Positions 44,640 to 55,812 of a stretch of 64,000 nucleotides of DNA are shown piece after piece (the first letter of the stretch is position 1; the number at the start of each line of letters is the position of its first letter). The DNA comes from Pelobates cultripes (lineage: Eukaryota > Chordata > Amphibia > Anura > Pelobatidae): the NCBI GenBank assembly GCA_933207985.1, contig OW240915.1:112788617-112852616 (forward strand), given 5' to 3'. Made by a program: the position numbers and the translations under genes. A model generated the notes under the pieces. The model was not told the origin of the DNA. It did no database searches and saw only the letters and a program-made list of their open reading frames with translations.

Positions 44640-46640
44640 CATTTAGGATTAGTTATCATTCTCTATTTCCAATTTGATGACCCAATCTTTCCATATTTTA
44701 GTTGTTTCGGATCTATATCCTAGAGATTAATTGATGTTTCTCTCCATTTTAATTTGGAATAGTAGTTGTTTAAATATAATAGACCAAATTGGAGTTTGAG
44801 AGTTTTTCCAATTGTGCACGATTGCAATCTTTACGACCAAAAAAACAATGTATAATAAAAAAATAAAATCCTATTATTTAACCTTGGCCCGTTCAGATGC
44901 AAAACAACTATTTCTGGAGTAAAATTCAAATCTATATTGGTATGCTTTTTTTATAAAAAGAAAAATAATTTATTGACTATTTTATCAGCTCCACCGTATG
45001 TAAATAAATGTTCTATTAACCTTATTGCATCTCCAGCATATTGATGGATAATCAGGGTACATTTTTTTCAATCTTGTTGGCACCTATGTAATACCTTGAA
45101 TTGTATTTCTGCCCAATGTATACAATGCATTACTTTGTTTTAACTTTTAACCATGCATCACACCACTCCTTCATATTTATGTTATATTTAAGATCTCTTT
45201 GCCAGATTTGAAAGACTGGGAACATTTGTAATATTTCCATTAAATTCAACAGATCAATACTTTTGGATATTACTTTAGATGTTAAATCATAATTTAAAAG
45301 TTTGTCTATTATGTCTGATTTTACTCTCAATAAATTGGCCATTATATAATTTTTTATTCTTAGGTAATTAAATATTTCCGACCCTGGGAGTTGGTATTCT
45401 TGTACAATCTATGGAAAAGGTTTTACTCTTCCTGTCATTAAAACTTGCTCTATTTTTATGATGCCTCTCCGTCTCCATGCCTTCAAATCCATGTCCATGA
45501 TATATTGTTCTAAAGAAGTTAGTTTGGTTTGATATACCACATTTATTTTTTAATCCTATCCAAAATCTCATAAAATGATCCAGAATAGTATTAGAATTTC
45601 TGCTAAAATATTTTGAGTTTATCTTGTTTTTTTCACCCTGCCAGATGAAACTTGTGATACTCTTCTGGATTATACATAGCCACCAGTCTGAACACTTCAA
45701 AGGAATCATCCTAAACATTTATTGCCATTTGGGGAGAATATATGAATTCATTATATTAGTTCTTCCCATCCAAGATGTTTCTATATTTCTCTAATTTTTT
45801 AGCAGATGGTTAGTATGACATAGAAGTGACAAAACTTGATTTATCTAAATTTAATTATATCCATTGTTAATTTTATTCCTAGATAGGGCATATCTTTTTT
45901 CATCCAAACAAAATTATATTTATATCTTATGTCTTCTTTTAATCTAGTATCTACGTTAAGATCCATTATTATCGATTTATCTATATTAATTTTGTATTGT
46001 GCTATTTGTCCATATTCTTCTATCTCCTTCATAAGATGATCTAATGACTTACTCGGCTCTGAAATTGTAATCAATAAATCATCAATAAACATGAATTTTT
46101 AGTTCTTTTCCTTTACATCTATAACCATTCATATTCTTATTAATTTGTATACTATTAGAAAAGGGCTTCATGGACATCATATAAACGAGTGGAGACAGGG
46201 GGCATCCCTGCCTAGTTCCGTTACTAAGCGAAAACTATTTTGAACAAAGATTAGGGCCTACTACCCTTGCTGAGGGAGTTGTATATAGAGCCATAATGGT
46301 TCGGTGTATCCAACCATGGATCCCAAATTGTTGTAATGACTGACTCATAAATTCCCAGCTGACCCTGTCAAATGCTTTTTCAGCATCAATCGACACGGTC
46401 AGCAAGAGGATATTTTTCCTTGTGACAGAATCAATAACATCAATTATTCTCCTTGTATTATATGAAGAGCTTCTACCCAGTACAAAAACAATTTTGTCTT
46501 GATGTATTATTATCCAGTATATTAATATGTTGGCTAAAATTGCAGAAAATATTTTAGTATCCTCATGCATTAATGATATTGGCCAATAGTTTTCTAGTAC
46601 TGTTGGATTTTTGCCTTGTTTTGGGATTGGTAGTAGATTA
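44640..46640 (-). mobile_element. L1-like LINE fragment
   Basis: The minus strand holds a broken L1-type ORF2 protein: IPKQGKNPTVLENYWPISLM, then SIDAEKAFDRVSWEF (motif A) at 46330-46400, FIDDLLITISEP (in place of the FADD/YADD box) at about 46060-46092, SITSFIWQGEKNKI near 45640, and C-terminal pieces to 45130. Several stops and shifts are present. The 5' half with endonuclease is missing; a TTAA-element module abuts the RT. Confidence 0.8.
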
Positions 46641-46660
46641 GATTGGAGCATTTCGGCACG
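45130..46660 (-). pseudogene. L1-like reverse transcriptase and C-terminal pieces
   Basis: Reading downwards, the pieces are the palm (GRSSSYNTRRIIDVIDSVTR, SIDAEKAFDRVSW), the catalytic box FIDDLLITI, the KINIDKSIIMDL thumb entry, the FIWQG segment and a terminal segment KYNINMKEWCDAWLK. They are in the correct order but in at least three frames. The protein would copy its own RNA into DNA at a nick. The change at the tyrosine of YADD may be original or decay. This is not a host gene. Confidence 0.8.
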
Positions 46661-46880
46661 TGTAAAACAGTACACCCTATGTACAGGTTTTATGGTGTTT
46701 TGGGAAGTTACATTGAAATTCACCAGATTTGTTATGTTGCCTTTGAGACCATATGGCAGCCCAGGAATAAGAATTACCCCCATGATGGCATACCATTTGC
46801 AAAAGTAGCCAACCCAAAGTATTGCAAATGGGGTATGTCCAGTCTTTTTTAGTAGCCACTTGGTCACATTGTACATAAAT
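46655..46880. mobile_element. Module of the palindromic TTAA element
   Basis: AGTACACCCTATGTACAGG and CATGATGGCATACCATTTGC through AAATGGGGTATGTCCAGTCT match 7400-7600 and 40270-40500 in reverse. It fuses in frame with the L1 piece to give a 236-residue minus frame that is a chance chimera. Confidence 0.6.
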
Positions 46881-46884
46881 ATAT

Positions 46885-47775
46885 ACGTAGCTTTTCTAGT
46901 TATTATTCTTATTATAGCCAAATTTACCACCCTAACTCCTCCCACAGTTTTTACACTACATAGACAGTAGTATACCGAAACGTGCGGATTGTTCCCGATT
47001 GGATTGCTATTACTTTGCGGAACGTTTCGCCGAATGGTTCACAGAATATTGTCGTTCTTGTGGTGAAATTGGTCCCATAGGAATGAATGGCAAAATGTTC
47101 AAAACTAGAGTGGGAGCTGGCAAAAGGTGAAAAATCAGGACATGATTTCTAAACTGCCACCACTCCCTCATTTTCAAGCCCACCTACACAAAGCTTATAT
47201 CAAAACATTCAGCTATCCCTGCTGCCACTAGAAATGTCCACGGCTAAGCCATAGTCCTGATAGTTTTCACAATATGACCATTTGTTTGCAACTCACGCCG
47301 TCCATTGACATTCATTGAAACTTCATTCTAGACAGCTCAAATTTGAAGGTCAATTTCTAAACTGTGACTGTGCCTTCATTTTTAATACTTCAGAGACATA
47401 CTGTGCATCTAAATGTAGGTCTGGGTCTTGTGATTCTCACAATATAAAGCTCTTCGCTGTAGGATGTATAGTTTTTAAAATACAACCGTTTTAAGATGGC
47501 AACCGCCAAAATACTCTGACCTGTGCCAGGCTGAAGCAGCAAGTGATGCCTTTTTTACACCTGCTAATGTTTTTATAAATGTATGTTTTAATGTAACTGT
47601 GAAGCACTTTGGGCAACAACATTGCAATTAAATGTGCTATATAAATAAATAACAGTTACTCCGCCCACTCCAGTTGTAGACTACTGGTGGAGGCAAGAAC
47701 ACTTTACACAATTTCCCCAGAAATTGTAGCTTTTCTAGTTAAGTGTTCTTGCATAGCAAGATCACTTAATGTTAT
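46885..47775. repeat. Unclassified repeat ending in a strong hairpin
   Basis: The word GTAGCTTTTCTAGTTA occurs at both ends (46889 and 47729). Just beyond the right one lies a hairpin AAGTGTTCTTGC / GCAAGATCACTT with a three-base loop (47741-47767). The interior contains GGAATGAATGGCAAAATGTTC, a word I associate with old fish and frog repeats. At 47590-47650 a LINE-like end (AAATGTGCTATATAAATAAA) is present. Confidence 0.45.
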
Positions 47776-47855
47776 CTCACACATAAAGTAATGTTGGACA
47801 ATTCTTTCTTTTTAAGTAAAGAAATGCTTGTGTAGTTTATGTAGTTAAATCTTAC

Positions 47856-48424
47856 CTCTTCTATATCAAGAGAGGTTTTACTCAAATGCCTCACTTGCTG
47901 GCCAGGTGTCCTTCCGCATGTTCTTGATAGTATTTTTGGATCCCGGTATGTCCTGCTTTTGCTTGGAAGTTCAGCAGGTAGGCTATGTTGTTTCACAGGA
48001 TTACGTTTAGAAGTATCTCGCTTTGTACTCAGGGGATTATCTTCTTTCTGATGAACATGTATTGAATCTATATTGTAGCCTGGTGGCATTTGTTTTAGGT
48101 TTGGAATATCATGAACACGTCTTTTTGTTTTCCTAAAACCTTTTGTGTTACTCATATCTTTTAATGCTGCTCCTAGATCATCTTGCTTTTCTGAAGGTTC
48201 CGTTGTATTGGGGCATTGGTTTATAACCTGTTCCTGTTTGTCAGCTAGCTTATGTTTGGAAAACTTCCAGAGAAGTTGACGTATTCGTTTACGTTTTTCC
48301 TGAGTCAATGTTGATTTTCCTTTATCCTTAACCTCATGTCCATTCTGGAGAGTGTGAACATCATTCAGCAAAGAGGAAAATGCATTTGTGACCTGCTCAA
48401 GGACTTCTAGCTGACGGAATCGGC
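47856..48424 (-). CDS. ITPRID1: ITPRID1 exon with the FRQLEVL segment
   Basis: This is a 569-bp minus-strand exon with acceptor AG at 48426-48425 and donor GTAAGA from 47855 downwards. The first two bases complete a Gly codon begun by the exon at 59387-59589. The protein begins RFRQLEVLEQVTNAFSSLLN, the end of the conserved KRAP/TESPA1 IP3-receptor-binding region. It continues with a basic stretch (EKRKRIRQLLWKFSKHK) and a polar, probably disordered linker of about 140 residues that ends SLDIEE. Only the first ~25 residues look strongly conserved. The frame is open across all 189 full codons, with no frameshift, so the exon appears functional. Regulation cannot be inferred, since the promoter is outside the window. 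Confidence 0.92.
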
Positions 48425-48734
48425 CTATTAAAAAGATTTAAACAAAAATTATTAAATTACATTCTTTGTGAAAAAGGAGAAATTAAGCCATCATACATTA
48501 ACACACACATTACAGTCTGACGTTAACCATTTTAAAAGTTAAGGGTAGATAAGCATTTACGAGAGTGCATATTTAAACCGTTATGCTGACAAAGAAAACA
48601 TCTTGAGTGAGTTTAAAATCTTCCACAGAGAAAACATGGAAAGCAACAGGGAATGATATTGATTAGGTAGACCAATGGTGGTGGACTCTTCTCAAAGACA
48701 TTTATTGGACTGTCTTTTATTGGACATTGGACAA

Positions 48735-49106
48735 CTTTGTATGAAAACATTGGATACATTTCTCAAGAGCTGCACCGTTCCTGTGGAACTCGCTTCCCTC
48801 CTCCGTTAGATGCTCATCCAGTCTCCACTCCTTCACAAAATTGTTAAAAACCAACTTCTTCATAAAAGCGTATCAATTAAACTGTTAATAGCTCCTGGCT
48901 GATTCCTCTTCTGCAACTGTCACTAGTCTAATACTATCCTTACCTTTTTGTGTCATTTTACCCCACTCCCTCTAGCATGTAAGCTCATTGAGCAGGGCCC
49001 TCAACCCCTCTGTTCCTGTGTGTCCAACTTGTCTGGTTACAACTACATGTCTGTTCGTCCACCCATTGTAAAGCGCTGCGGAATTCGACGGAGCTCTATA
49101 AATATC

Positions 49107-49136
<30 letters not shown>
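48735..49136 (+). mobile_element. LINE 3' end with (AAT)n tail
   Basis: GAACTCGCTTCCCTCCTCCG, TGTAAGCTCATTGAGCAGGG and AAAGCGCTGCGGAATTCG, then ATAAATATCATAATAATAAT, follow the order of the 3' end of an L2-like LINE, ending in about ten AAT units at 49105-49136. The coding part is absent (5' truncation). Confidence 0.7.
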
Positions 49137-49138
<2 letters not shown>

Positions 49139-50110
49139 AAATTTATTCCAGAAATTCTTGTCCTGAACTAGGCAAGTTTAGCACTGGTGCATCTCCATCC
49201 CTGATACTACTTTATTATTATTTATTAGCCAGCCGCTGCTTATAAATCAAGTGCCATTTTATTAGCAAGTAATGACTGTTTACTATCTGACAATTTCACA
49301 AGTAGGGAGTTACCACTGCCACTAGTCAAAAGCCAGTGACTAACAGCTCCCATTATTACAGCCATGTAACTATTTTACCAGCTGCCTTTAATCTTCCTCT
49401 AAATTAACTAACTGATAATGTATGAGCAATCTTGCTGTCAGTAAAGTAGCAATGGTGGATTCCCAGTTTCCCACTGATAAATAGGGCTGGTTTTGCATAT
49501 TCAATGTCATTGTTACTTTTAAAGTTTTATGCCTGGAAAATTATTACTCTACATTTATGCTACTGTGAAAGAAGTGCATCCAATAAGCTTCTTAGTGGGC
49601 ATGCAACTCACTTAGTGTTCTGCCATGTATTTCAAACCATTTCCCAAGAATCACACCGTATTGTGGATGTTTCTACTTTATTTTGTTTAATGTTTATGCA
49701 TTCCATTGTATCTGTATTGTGTAAAACAGCATTATATTTGGAGGGCCAGGTTAAAGATTTCCAAGGCTATGCTGGTGGATGATTTGGTGAAGTGGCACCG
49801 ATGTATTATAATTTGTTAATTTTTTTCTTTTTTTTTCTTTTATAATATACTATAGACAAAAACAATATAGTATCCTGTAAATGATCTTGTAACATCTGTA
49901 ATTTTGTGAGCGAAATATTTACGTCTACTTATTTCTTTCTTTAATTTTATTAGAGTATGCGTGCCTTTTTACTGTTTTGCTTATATTGTGAATATTTGGG
50001 AAGAGTCTTGTTGGAGAAACAGACAATTAGGGGAAACGTAAAAATTTATTTTCTATTTCTTTCTCATAGAAGGGCTGTCTGCAAAAAGATTTCTATTTAA
50101 AGCTTTTGGT
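49137..50110. other. Unique intron DNA
   Basis: No repeat or gene recognised; the 92-residue frame at 49504-49782 has no conserved features. Confidence 0.4.
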
Positions 50111-50114
50111 TTTT

Positions 50115-50280
50115 AACCTCTTAAGGACAGGGGGCAGTTGTCCACATTCTGAACCAAAACAAAACCTTAAATTTGAGCTTTCATTTAATATCCTAAATGT
50201 ATACCTAATACAACATTAACACATAAAAGTAATGGTGCACATTATTAAATCTACCCTCTGTGGATATATCTTAAAATTAA
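50115..50280. mobile_element. Left end of a TTAA element (fragment)
   Basis: TTAACCTCTTAAGGACAGGG and CCACATTCTGAACCAAAACA match 31706-31760. No right end found. Confidence 0.5.
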
Positions 50281-50939
50281 AAAAAAACCTCTTAAAGTAA
50301 TATTCACAACTCAAGTCTAGCTGTGTTCTAGGTGTGTTTGCAGGCAATAATTAATGATGTGAAATATACAACCAACAGTGTGACATGTGCATATACTTGC
50401 AATCTTGTACTATCACAACTCTGGTATCTAAATAGGAGACAAAAAAGCAAAAGGAACTCCAAGTGCAATAAAGTCATAAAATATTGAATAAAGGAAAAAT
50501 CTGTAAGTATTTAACTCAGGAGTTGAGAGGGGTTAGAGCCCCACTCATAGCTATATCACCCATGGAAGATCAGCCCCTAGAGTGCGTGGGATCCAATCAG
50601 GGCCGGACTGGGAAAAAAATTAGGCCCGGGCATTTTTCAATTAGAGCGGCCCCCCAAGAAGGGGGTGGGGCCAGAGAGGGTGTGTTTTGTCATCACTAAT
50701 GACAAATACACCCCCTCTGAAAGTGAGCATGTTGGTACAATGCGCAGAGCCCCGCTGAAGAGCTCTAGCATTAGAAAAAGGCCCTGTATTTGTTCTGCGC
50801 AGCGCAAGCAAATGTAATAACATGCTTGCACTGTGTTTGCTTTTAAATTGTCTCTGGTGTCTCCACAAGTGGGATACCAGAGGACAAAAGGGCCAGGAAA
50901 GTGTATGGTGCATGTGTTTGGCGCATGCTTGTGGGATTG

Positions 50940-51255
50940 CCTGTGTGTAGAGTGTGGTGTGGTATTGTGTAAATAGGTAAATTTTGTGGTGTAATATGTG
51001 TGGCTAGGGGCTGTAGAGAGTGCGTGTATGGGGGCATAGTGTTATAGGGGATGTAGCGAGTGTGTGCATATGGGCAGTAGTGTGTTTGTGTAGGTGACGT
51101 AGTGTGTGTCATTTATACACACACACTACTGTGTGTAGAGAGGGTGTGTTTAGAGAATGTTGTATGTGTTTGCTTACAAGGAATGTAGTGTGTGTAGGTG
51201 GTGCAGTGTATGTGTAAGAGATCTAGTGTGTAAAGGACCCAGAGTGTGTATAGAA

Positions 51256-51315
<60 letters not shown>

Positions 51316-51424
51316 GATTAAGAGTGCATATAGGGTAAGGGATCTAGCGTGTATCTTGAGCGTAATGTGTGTAGTGGTGCAGTGTGAGGGATGCTTTAGT
51401 GTGTGTGTGTGTGTGTGTGTATAT
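50940..51424. repeat. TG-rich minisatellite and (TG)n
   Basis: Degenerate GTGTGTAG-type units of 20-30 bp with a (TG)n run of about 27 units at 51259-51311. Confidence 0.85.
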
Positions 51425-51428
51425 ATAT

Positions 51429-51968
51429 TGTGACAAACTTACTTTCCTGTGTGTGTTTGTCCAGGATCTTTTGGCAACCGCACAGCCCTCTAGGGTAAGA
51501 AAACCAGGTCAAGACAAAGTCCAGTTTCAAAAGGGCCTCTGGCCTGTTTATTTTCTGTTGTTGTGAAGTAACAGGATACAATGAACAGCAAATCTTCTTT
51601 CTCCACAAAACACTTTCTTTCTCCTCCAAAACACTTCCCTCACTTCACCCTGCTTTAACTGCAGTTATATAGCTGCTCACAGCCCCTACAGGTGAGGCTA
51701 ATGACCTCGTTAGGCAGTGAGCCAGAGCTCTATGGGAAACCTGGGCTGGACTCATGCACAACCACTGACAGTGGGTGGAGAATCGGCCCACCCTGCTCTT
51801 CCGAATACTCCACCCCAGGGACCCAAATAACAACAGAGGAAAAAACTACATTTAAACTTAACTTTCCCTGGGGCTGCATGTGCTTACCCACATGTCAGGA
51901 TAGTGGCTGTGCAAAAGTCTGGGTGCCAGATATACACCCCTGACCACCATCCCCAACACTCTGTTACA
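51429..51968 (+). mobile_element. Solo LTR nested in the hAT element
   Basis: Begins TGTGACAAACTTAC and ends CACTCTGTTACA, the same type of termini as the LTRs at 1876-5421. It sits inside an (AT)n/(TG)n tract (ATATAT on both sides), so the target duplication cannot be defined. The 540 bp are non-coding. Confidence 0.65.
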
Positions 51969-52140
51969 ATATATATATATATATATATATAATATATTTG
52001 GATGTATTGTATGTGTGAGGTGCGCATTGTGTTTGTATAAGAGGAGTGCTGTGTGTGAGGGTGTTTTTATCTGCCGTCACATTCTGGGTTTCTAATTTTA
52101 TTTGTCTGTTAACTCACTGAGGGTTATTTTATATAATATA

Positions 52141-52614
52141 TATGTGCTGTATATGTGTGGGAGTGAGGGTGCTGTCTGTCTGGGGGTGCTGTGTGTGTCT
52201 GTGGGGTGCGCTGTGTGTGTCTGGGTGCTGTGTGTGTATCTGGGTGCTGGGTGTGTCTGGGTGTGCTGGGTGTGTCTGGGGGTGCTGTGTGTGTGTGTCT
52301 GGGGGTGCTGTGTGTGTGTGTCTGGGGGTGCTGTGTGTGTGTGTGTCTGGGGTGCTGTGTGTGTGTGTGTGTCTGGGGGTGCTGTGTGTGTGTCTCGAGG
52401 TGCTGTGTGTGTGTGTCTGGGGGTGCTGTGTGTGTGTGTGTCTGGGGGTGCTGTGTGTGTGGGTGGGCTGTGTGTGTGTGGGCTGTGTGTGTGGGGGCTG
52501 TGTGTGTGTGGGGGCTGTGTGTGTCTGGGGGCTGTGTGTGTCTGGGGGGCTGTGTGTGTCTGGAGGGGCTGTGTGTGTCTGGGGGCTGTGTGTGTCTGGG
52601 GGCTGTGGGAAATT
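52141..52614. repeat. Minisatellite GTGTGTCTGGGGGTGCT, ~20 bp
   Basis: About 22 tandem units with gradual changes (GGGTGCTGTGTGTGTGTCTG to GGGGGCTGTGTGTGTCTG). All three plus-strand frames are open, which is a property of the repeat. Confidence 0.92.
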
Positions 52615-53059
52615 ACTTTAAATATATATATATATTTTTTTTAATAATTAAAAAGTTATGCCCCCCTCTTCTTACCTTTAGCCTGGGAGGAGCCGTGTTG
52701 CCATGGGGGGCAGGCTGTCATGCTTCCCTGGTGGTCCAGTGGTGAGAGTGGACTCTAGCCTGCGGCCGCATGTAACAGTCTCTGGGCCGGTGCGGGAGAT
52801 CTTTGATCTCCCCACCGGCCCATGGAGGCACACAGCGGGGCCGGCGCTCGGGTAGCACTGGCCCTGCACGGGCTAGCAGGGGAGATCCTGTGATCTCCCT
52901 GCCGGCCTCGGCCCCACGGCCATCGCGGCCCACCGGGCATTTGCCCGGTATGCCCGATGGCCAGTCCGGGCCTGGATCCAATGGATGCACTGGTGACAAG
53001 GATAGCAGTTAAGTAAAACTATTTATTCCAAATGCTGAAAATGGTACAATCTCACCACT

Positions 53060-54060
53060 GAGACCATCAGGGAAGGCAGCATGGCTCCCTCCTCCATTGC
53101 AGAATGGCTCCCCCCCCTCCCAGGTAAGAACGGGGGGTGGTGAAATATAACTTTCACCATATATTTATATAAACACATTTACACTCACACTAAAAGCACA
53201 CACACACACACAGCACACTCATACTAATAGCACCCTCAAACACACACAGCACTCTCACACAAACCGTACCATTACACGCACACAGCACCCTCACACACAG
53301 ACAGAACCCTCACACACAGACAGCACCCTCACTCACACAGCACCCTCAGACACACACAACATACTCTCACACACAGCACTCTCACACATATACAGCACCC
53401 AAACACACACACACACACGTATGTATAATATATAAAATAACCCTCAATTAGAAACATAGAATGTGACAGTAGATAAGAAGACCCTCACACACACCGCACC
53501 TTTCACACATACACACAGCGCCCTTCATACATACAATACGTCCAAACATACACATATACATACACACACATATATATATATACTACAGCACCCCTCACAC
53601 TGCACCACTACACACATTACGCTCCAGATACACGCTTGATCTCTTACCTTGTATACACTCTGAATCCTTTACACACACACACACATTCCTTGTAAGCAAA
53701 CACACACAGCATTCTCTAAACACACACACTACGTCACCTATATACACCCACACACTACAGCCCGTATGCACACACTCGCTACATCCCCAATACACACTCT
53801 CTTTACAGCCCCTAGCCACACATATAACACCACAAACACGAATAAAATCATCAACCTATTTACACAATGCTACACCACACCCAGCTCACTCTGCACACAT
53901 GCACCATACACTTTTCTGGCCCTTTTGTCCTCTGGTATCCCACTTATGGAGACACCTGAGACAAGTTAAAAGCAAACACAGCGCAAGTATGTTATTACAT
54001 TTGCTTGTGCTGTGCAGAACAAATACAGGGCCTTTTTCCCATCTCGGTCGTCTTTTACAT
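53060..54060. mobile_element. Truncated inverted relative of the 50.6-53.0 kb hAT element
   Basis: The reverse complement of 53900-54045 (CTCTGGTATCCCACTTATGG, ACATTTGCTTGTGCTGTGC) matches 50765-50905. The CA-rich minisatellite 53180-53760 corresponds to the TG-rich one there. The outer hAT terminus is missing. Confidence 0.7.
53180..53760. repeat. CA-rich minisatellite (CAGCACCCTCACACACA)
   Basis: About 15-30-bp units; it includes TAGAAACATAGAATGTGACA at 53451-53470, the reverse complement of the SINE tag found in the 14-15 kb minisatellite. Confidence 0.85.
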
Positions 54061-54148
54061 GTGAAGTTATTCGCCATGATCCAATCGGCGGTTCCTTGTA
54101 GAATTAGTATGTTCGAACAGATGTAATGTCCTGTAAAGTTCATTATAA

Positions 54149-54510
54149 TTAAAGGATCACTATAGGGTCAGGAACACAAAAATGTATTCCTGACTCTATA
54201 GTGTTAAAACCACCATCTAGTCCCCCTGGGCCCCTCATGCCTCCATAAATATAGTAAAAAATCTTACTGTATTAAAGCCTGACGCTATAACTCTGCATGC
54301 TGTTAGACTCTGAAAAACAAACAGTCCGCTGACATCATCAGAAGTGGTAGCCTGATCCAATTACAATGCTTCCCCATAGAATTGGCTAAGACTGACAAAG
54401 AGGCAGATCAGGGCAGAGCCAGCATGATTCAAACACAGGCCTAATGATTCTACTCACCAGAACAAATTCAATAAGCTGTAGTCGTTCTGGTGACTATAGT
54501 GTCCCTTTAA
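54149..54510. mobile_element. T2-type MITE with intact TTAA ends
   Basis: TTAAAGGATCACTATAGGGT and (inverted) TTAAAGGGACACTATAGTCA at TTAA sites. A subterminal fold-back (CACTATAGGGTCAGGAACAC / TTCCTGACTCTATAGTGT) follows the left end. Confidence 0.82.
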
Positions 54511-54514
54511 AGAC

Positions 54515-55330
54515 ATTTAGAACCCAAATACTTAAAAACATATGATCATCTAAAGTAACCAAATAAGTAATAATTAAGGAGACCTAAAAAGCTAAATATT
54601 CTGAAAGGGGAACAAAATCATGGTTTAGTGATGCTTGGTCATTACTCTCATGGATAATGACATGTAAAAGTCATGTCTTAAGAGTCCAAATACAAATAGC
54701 AATGTTAAACATCAGATGGGATAACCCAGAATATTCCAAAATTAAAATACAAAACTGAAAAAACTAAATCCAAAAAAGGGGTAGATTGTCTAAATCAAAA
54801 TATCACTAAAACTAAAAAAATTAAAAGCAATCAATATAATAATGTGAAATTTAGTAATACACAACAAAAAAACTATACCTAAACGTCTTAAAAGATAGAT
54901 GCATCAGGCAATATTGAACCTAAGACTCTAAATATGTAAGCAAAATAATAAATAAAATATAAAATGTAAAGCTAAAAATGGTTGTCATGGGAGAGGAAAG
55001 GAGGTGTATTTAATACCCAACAAAATATATTAAAACACTAATTCACATTAATAAACAGTTAAAAAAAATATATCTAAAAATAGTTATAAAAAAATTATAT
55101 AATTCAAAACCTTTGTTAAGACCGGACAGAGCCAACGTCTCCAATTGGAAGATCCATATAATTTCCTCCTGTCCAATCTTGTGTATAAAATCACCCCCTC
55201 TCGTACACCAGGGGAATGACGCACATAATACTGAACCTGATACAACCCTGCAGACCCCAGGTATGCCACCCAAAGACACTTGAAAGAAAAAACAAAAGAA
55301 CCAACAGGGAATTTATTGGGACCTCCCATT
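54515..55330 (-). mobile_element. Penelope-like element, C-terminal end and 3' part
   Basis: At 55095-55190 the minus strand encodes EEIIWIFQLETLALSGLNKG, which fits the pattern E..WI..L.TL.P.GLN at the end of the GIY-YIG endonuclease of Penelope-like elements. It is preceded in the same or neighbouring frame by the degraded remainder of the domain. The A/T-rich 54515-55090 would be the 3' untranslated part. Confidence 0.6.
55043..55279 (-). pseudogene. GIY-YIG endonuclease remnant (Penelope-like)
   Basis: The last ~30 residues of a 78-residue frame match the C-terminal block of the Penelope endonuclease (EEIIWIFQL.TL.LSGLN). The GIY and YIG motifs themselves are not visible, probably because of a frameshift near 55280 or truncation near 55330. 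The intact enzyme would nick target DNA to prime reverse transcription. The alternative, a random match, is less likely because of the number of fixed positions. Confidence 0.55.
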
Positions 55331-55545
55331 GGCTTTCTTAGATATAAGATGTGTTTTGCATGTAAGAGTTTACAGCATGCGCAAAGGAATGTAGAACTTA
55401 AGTTTTAATCAGAGAAGACACAAAGAGTTTTCACAGAAGAGATCTCTCATATTTCTTCTTCCCCTTCCAATACTTCCCCTAACTTCACTCCCTCTGCTGT
55501 TCTATGTTTATTCGCACCCGCTACATTGGAACACTATTGCTGTAC
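55331..55545. other. Short unclassified stretch
   Basis: Nothing recognised. Confidence 0.3.
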
Positions 55546-55812
55546 CAACCATACCCCTTTCCTAATACTTACACTAATTTTAACCATATGCCTACCCCAA
55601 TCTTACATTTAACGTTAACCCTAAAACAGCATTAACCCATACCCATAATTAACCCTTAACTTACCAAAACCCTTCACTAACTGTAACAATACAGCTAACC
55701 AAATAATGACCCTAACCCTATCCTAACACTAACTCTAATCCTAGCCTTAAGTCTACATATAACCCTAACCATAACCCCATCACTAACTTCAACCCTAACC
55801 CTATGGTAACCC
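55545..55812. repeat. Degenerate telomere-like (CCCTAA)n
   Basis: Runs such as TGACCCTAACCCTATCCTAA, TAACCCTAACCATAACCCC and TCAACCCTAACCCTATGG alternate with mutated units over about 270 bp. Confidence 0.75.

Larger units (their letters stand above)
50598..52974. mobile_element. 2.4-kb hAT element with exact 8-bp target duplication
   Basis: CAGGGCCGGACTGG on the left and (inverted) CAGGCCCGGACTGG on the right are flanked by the identical octamer GATCCAAT (50590-50597 and 52975-52982). Inside are a G/C-rich right arm (52680-52970), long TG-rich minisatellites and a nested solo LTR. No transposase is recognisable; minisatellite-derived frames have no meaning. Confidence 0.88.

Noticed and set aside
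46235..46945. 236-residue minus frame as a possible gene
   Set aside because: The first third is the palindromic-element module and the rest is L1 reverse transcriptase; a chance fusion of two repeats.
49504..49782. 92-residue plus frame considered as a small secreted or membrane protein
   Set aside because: No recognisable signal peptide pattern, no conserved motif and no splice context; its length is within chance expectation.
52102..52745. Three overlapping Cys/Val/Gly-rich frames up to 184 residues
   Set aside because: All three frames are open because the ~20-bp tandem unit lacks stops; not a protein.
55545..55812. A true chromosome end
   Set aside because: The array is degenerate and coding exons of the same gene lie on both sides.
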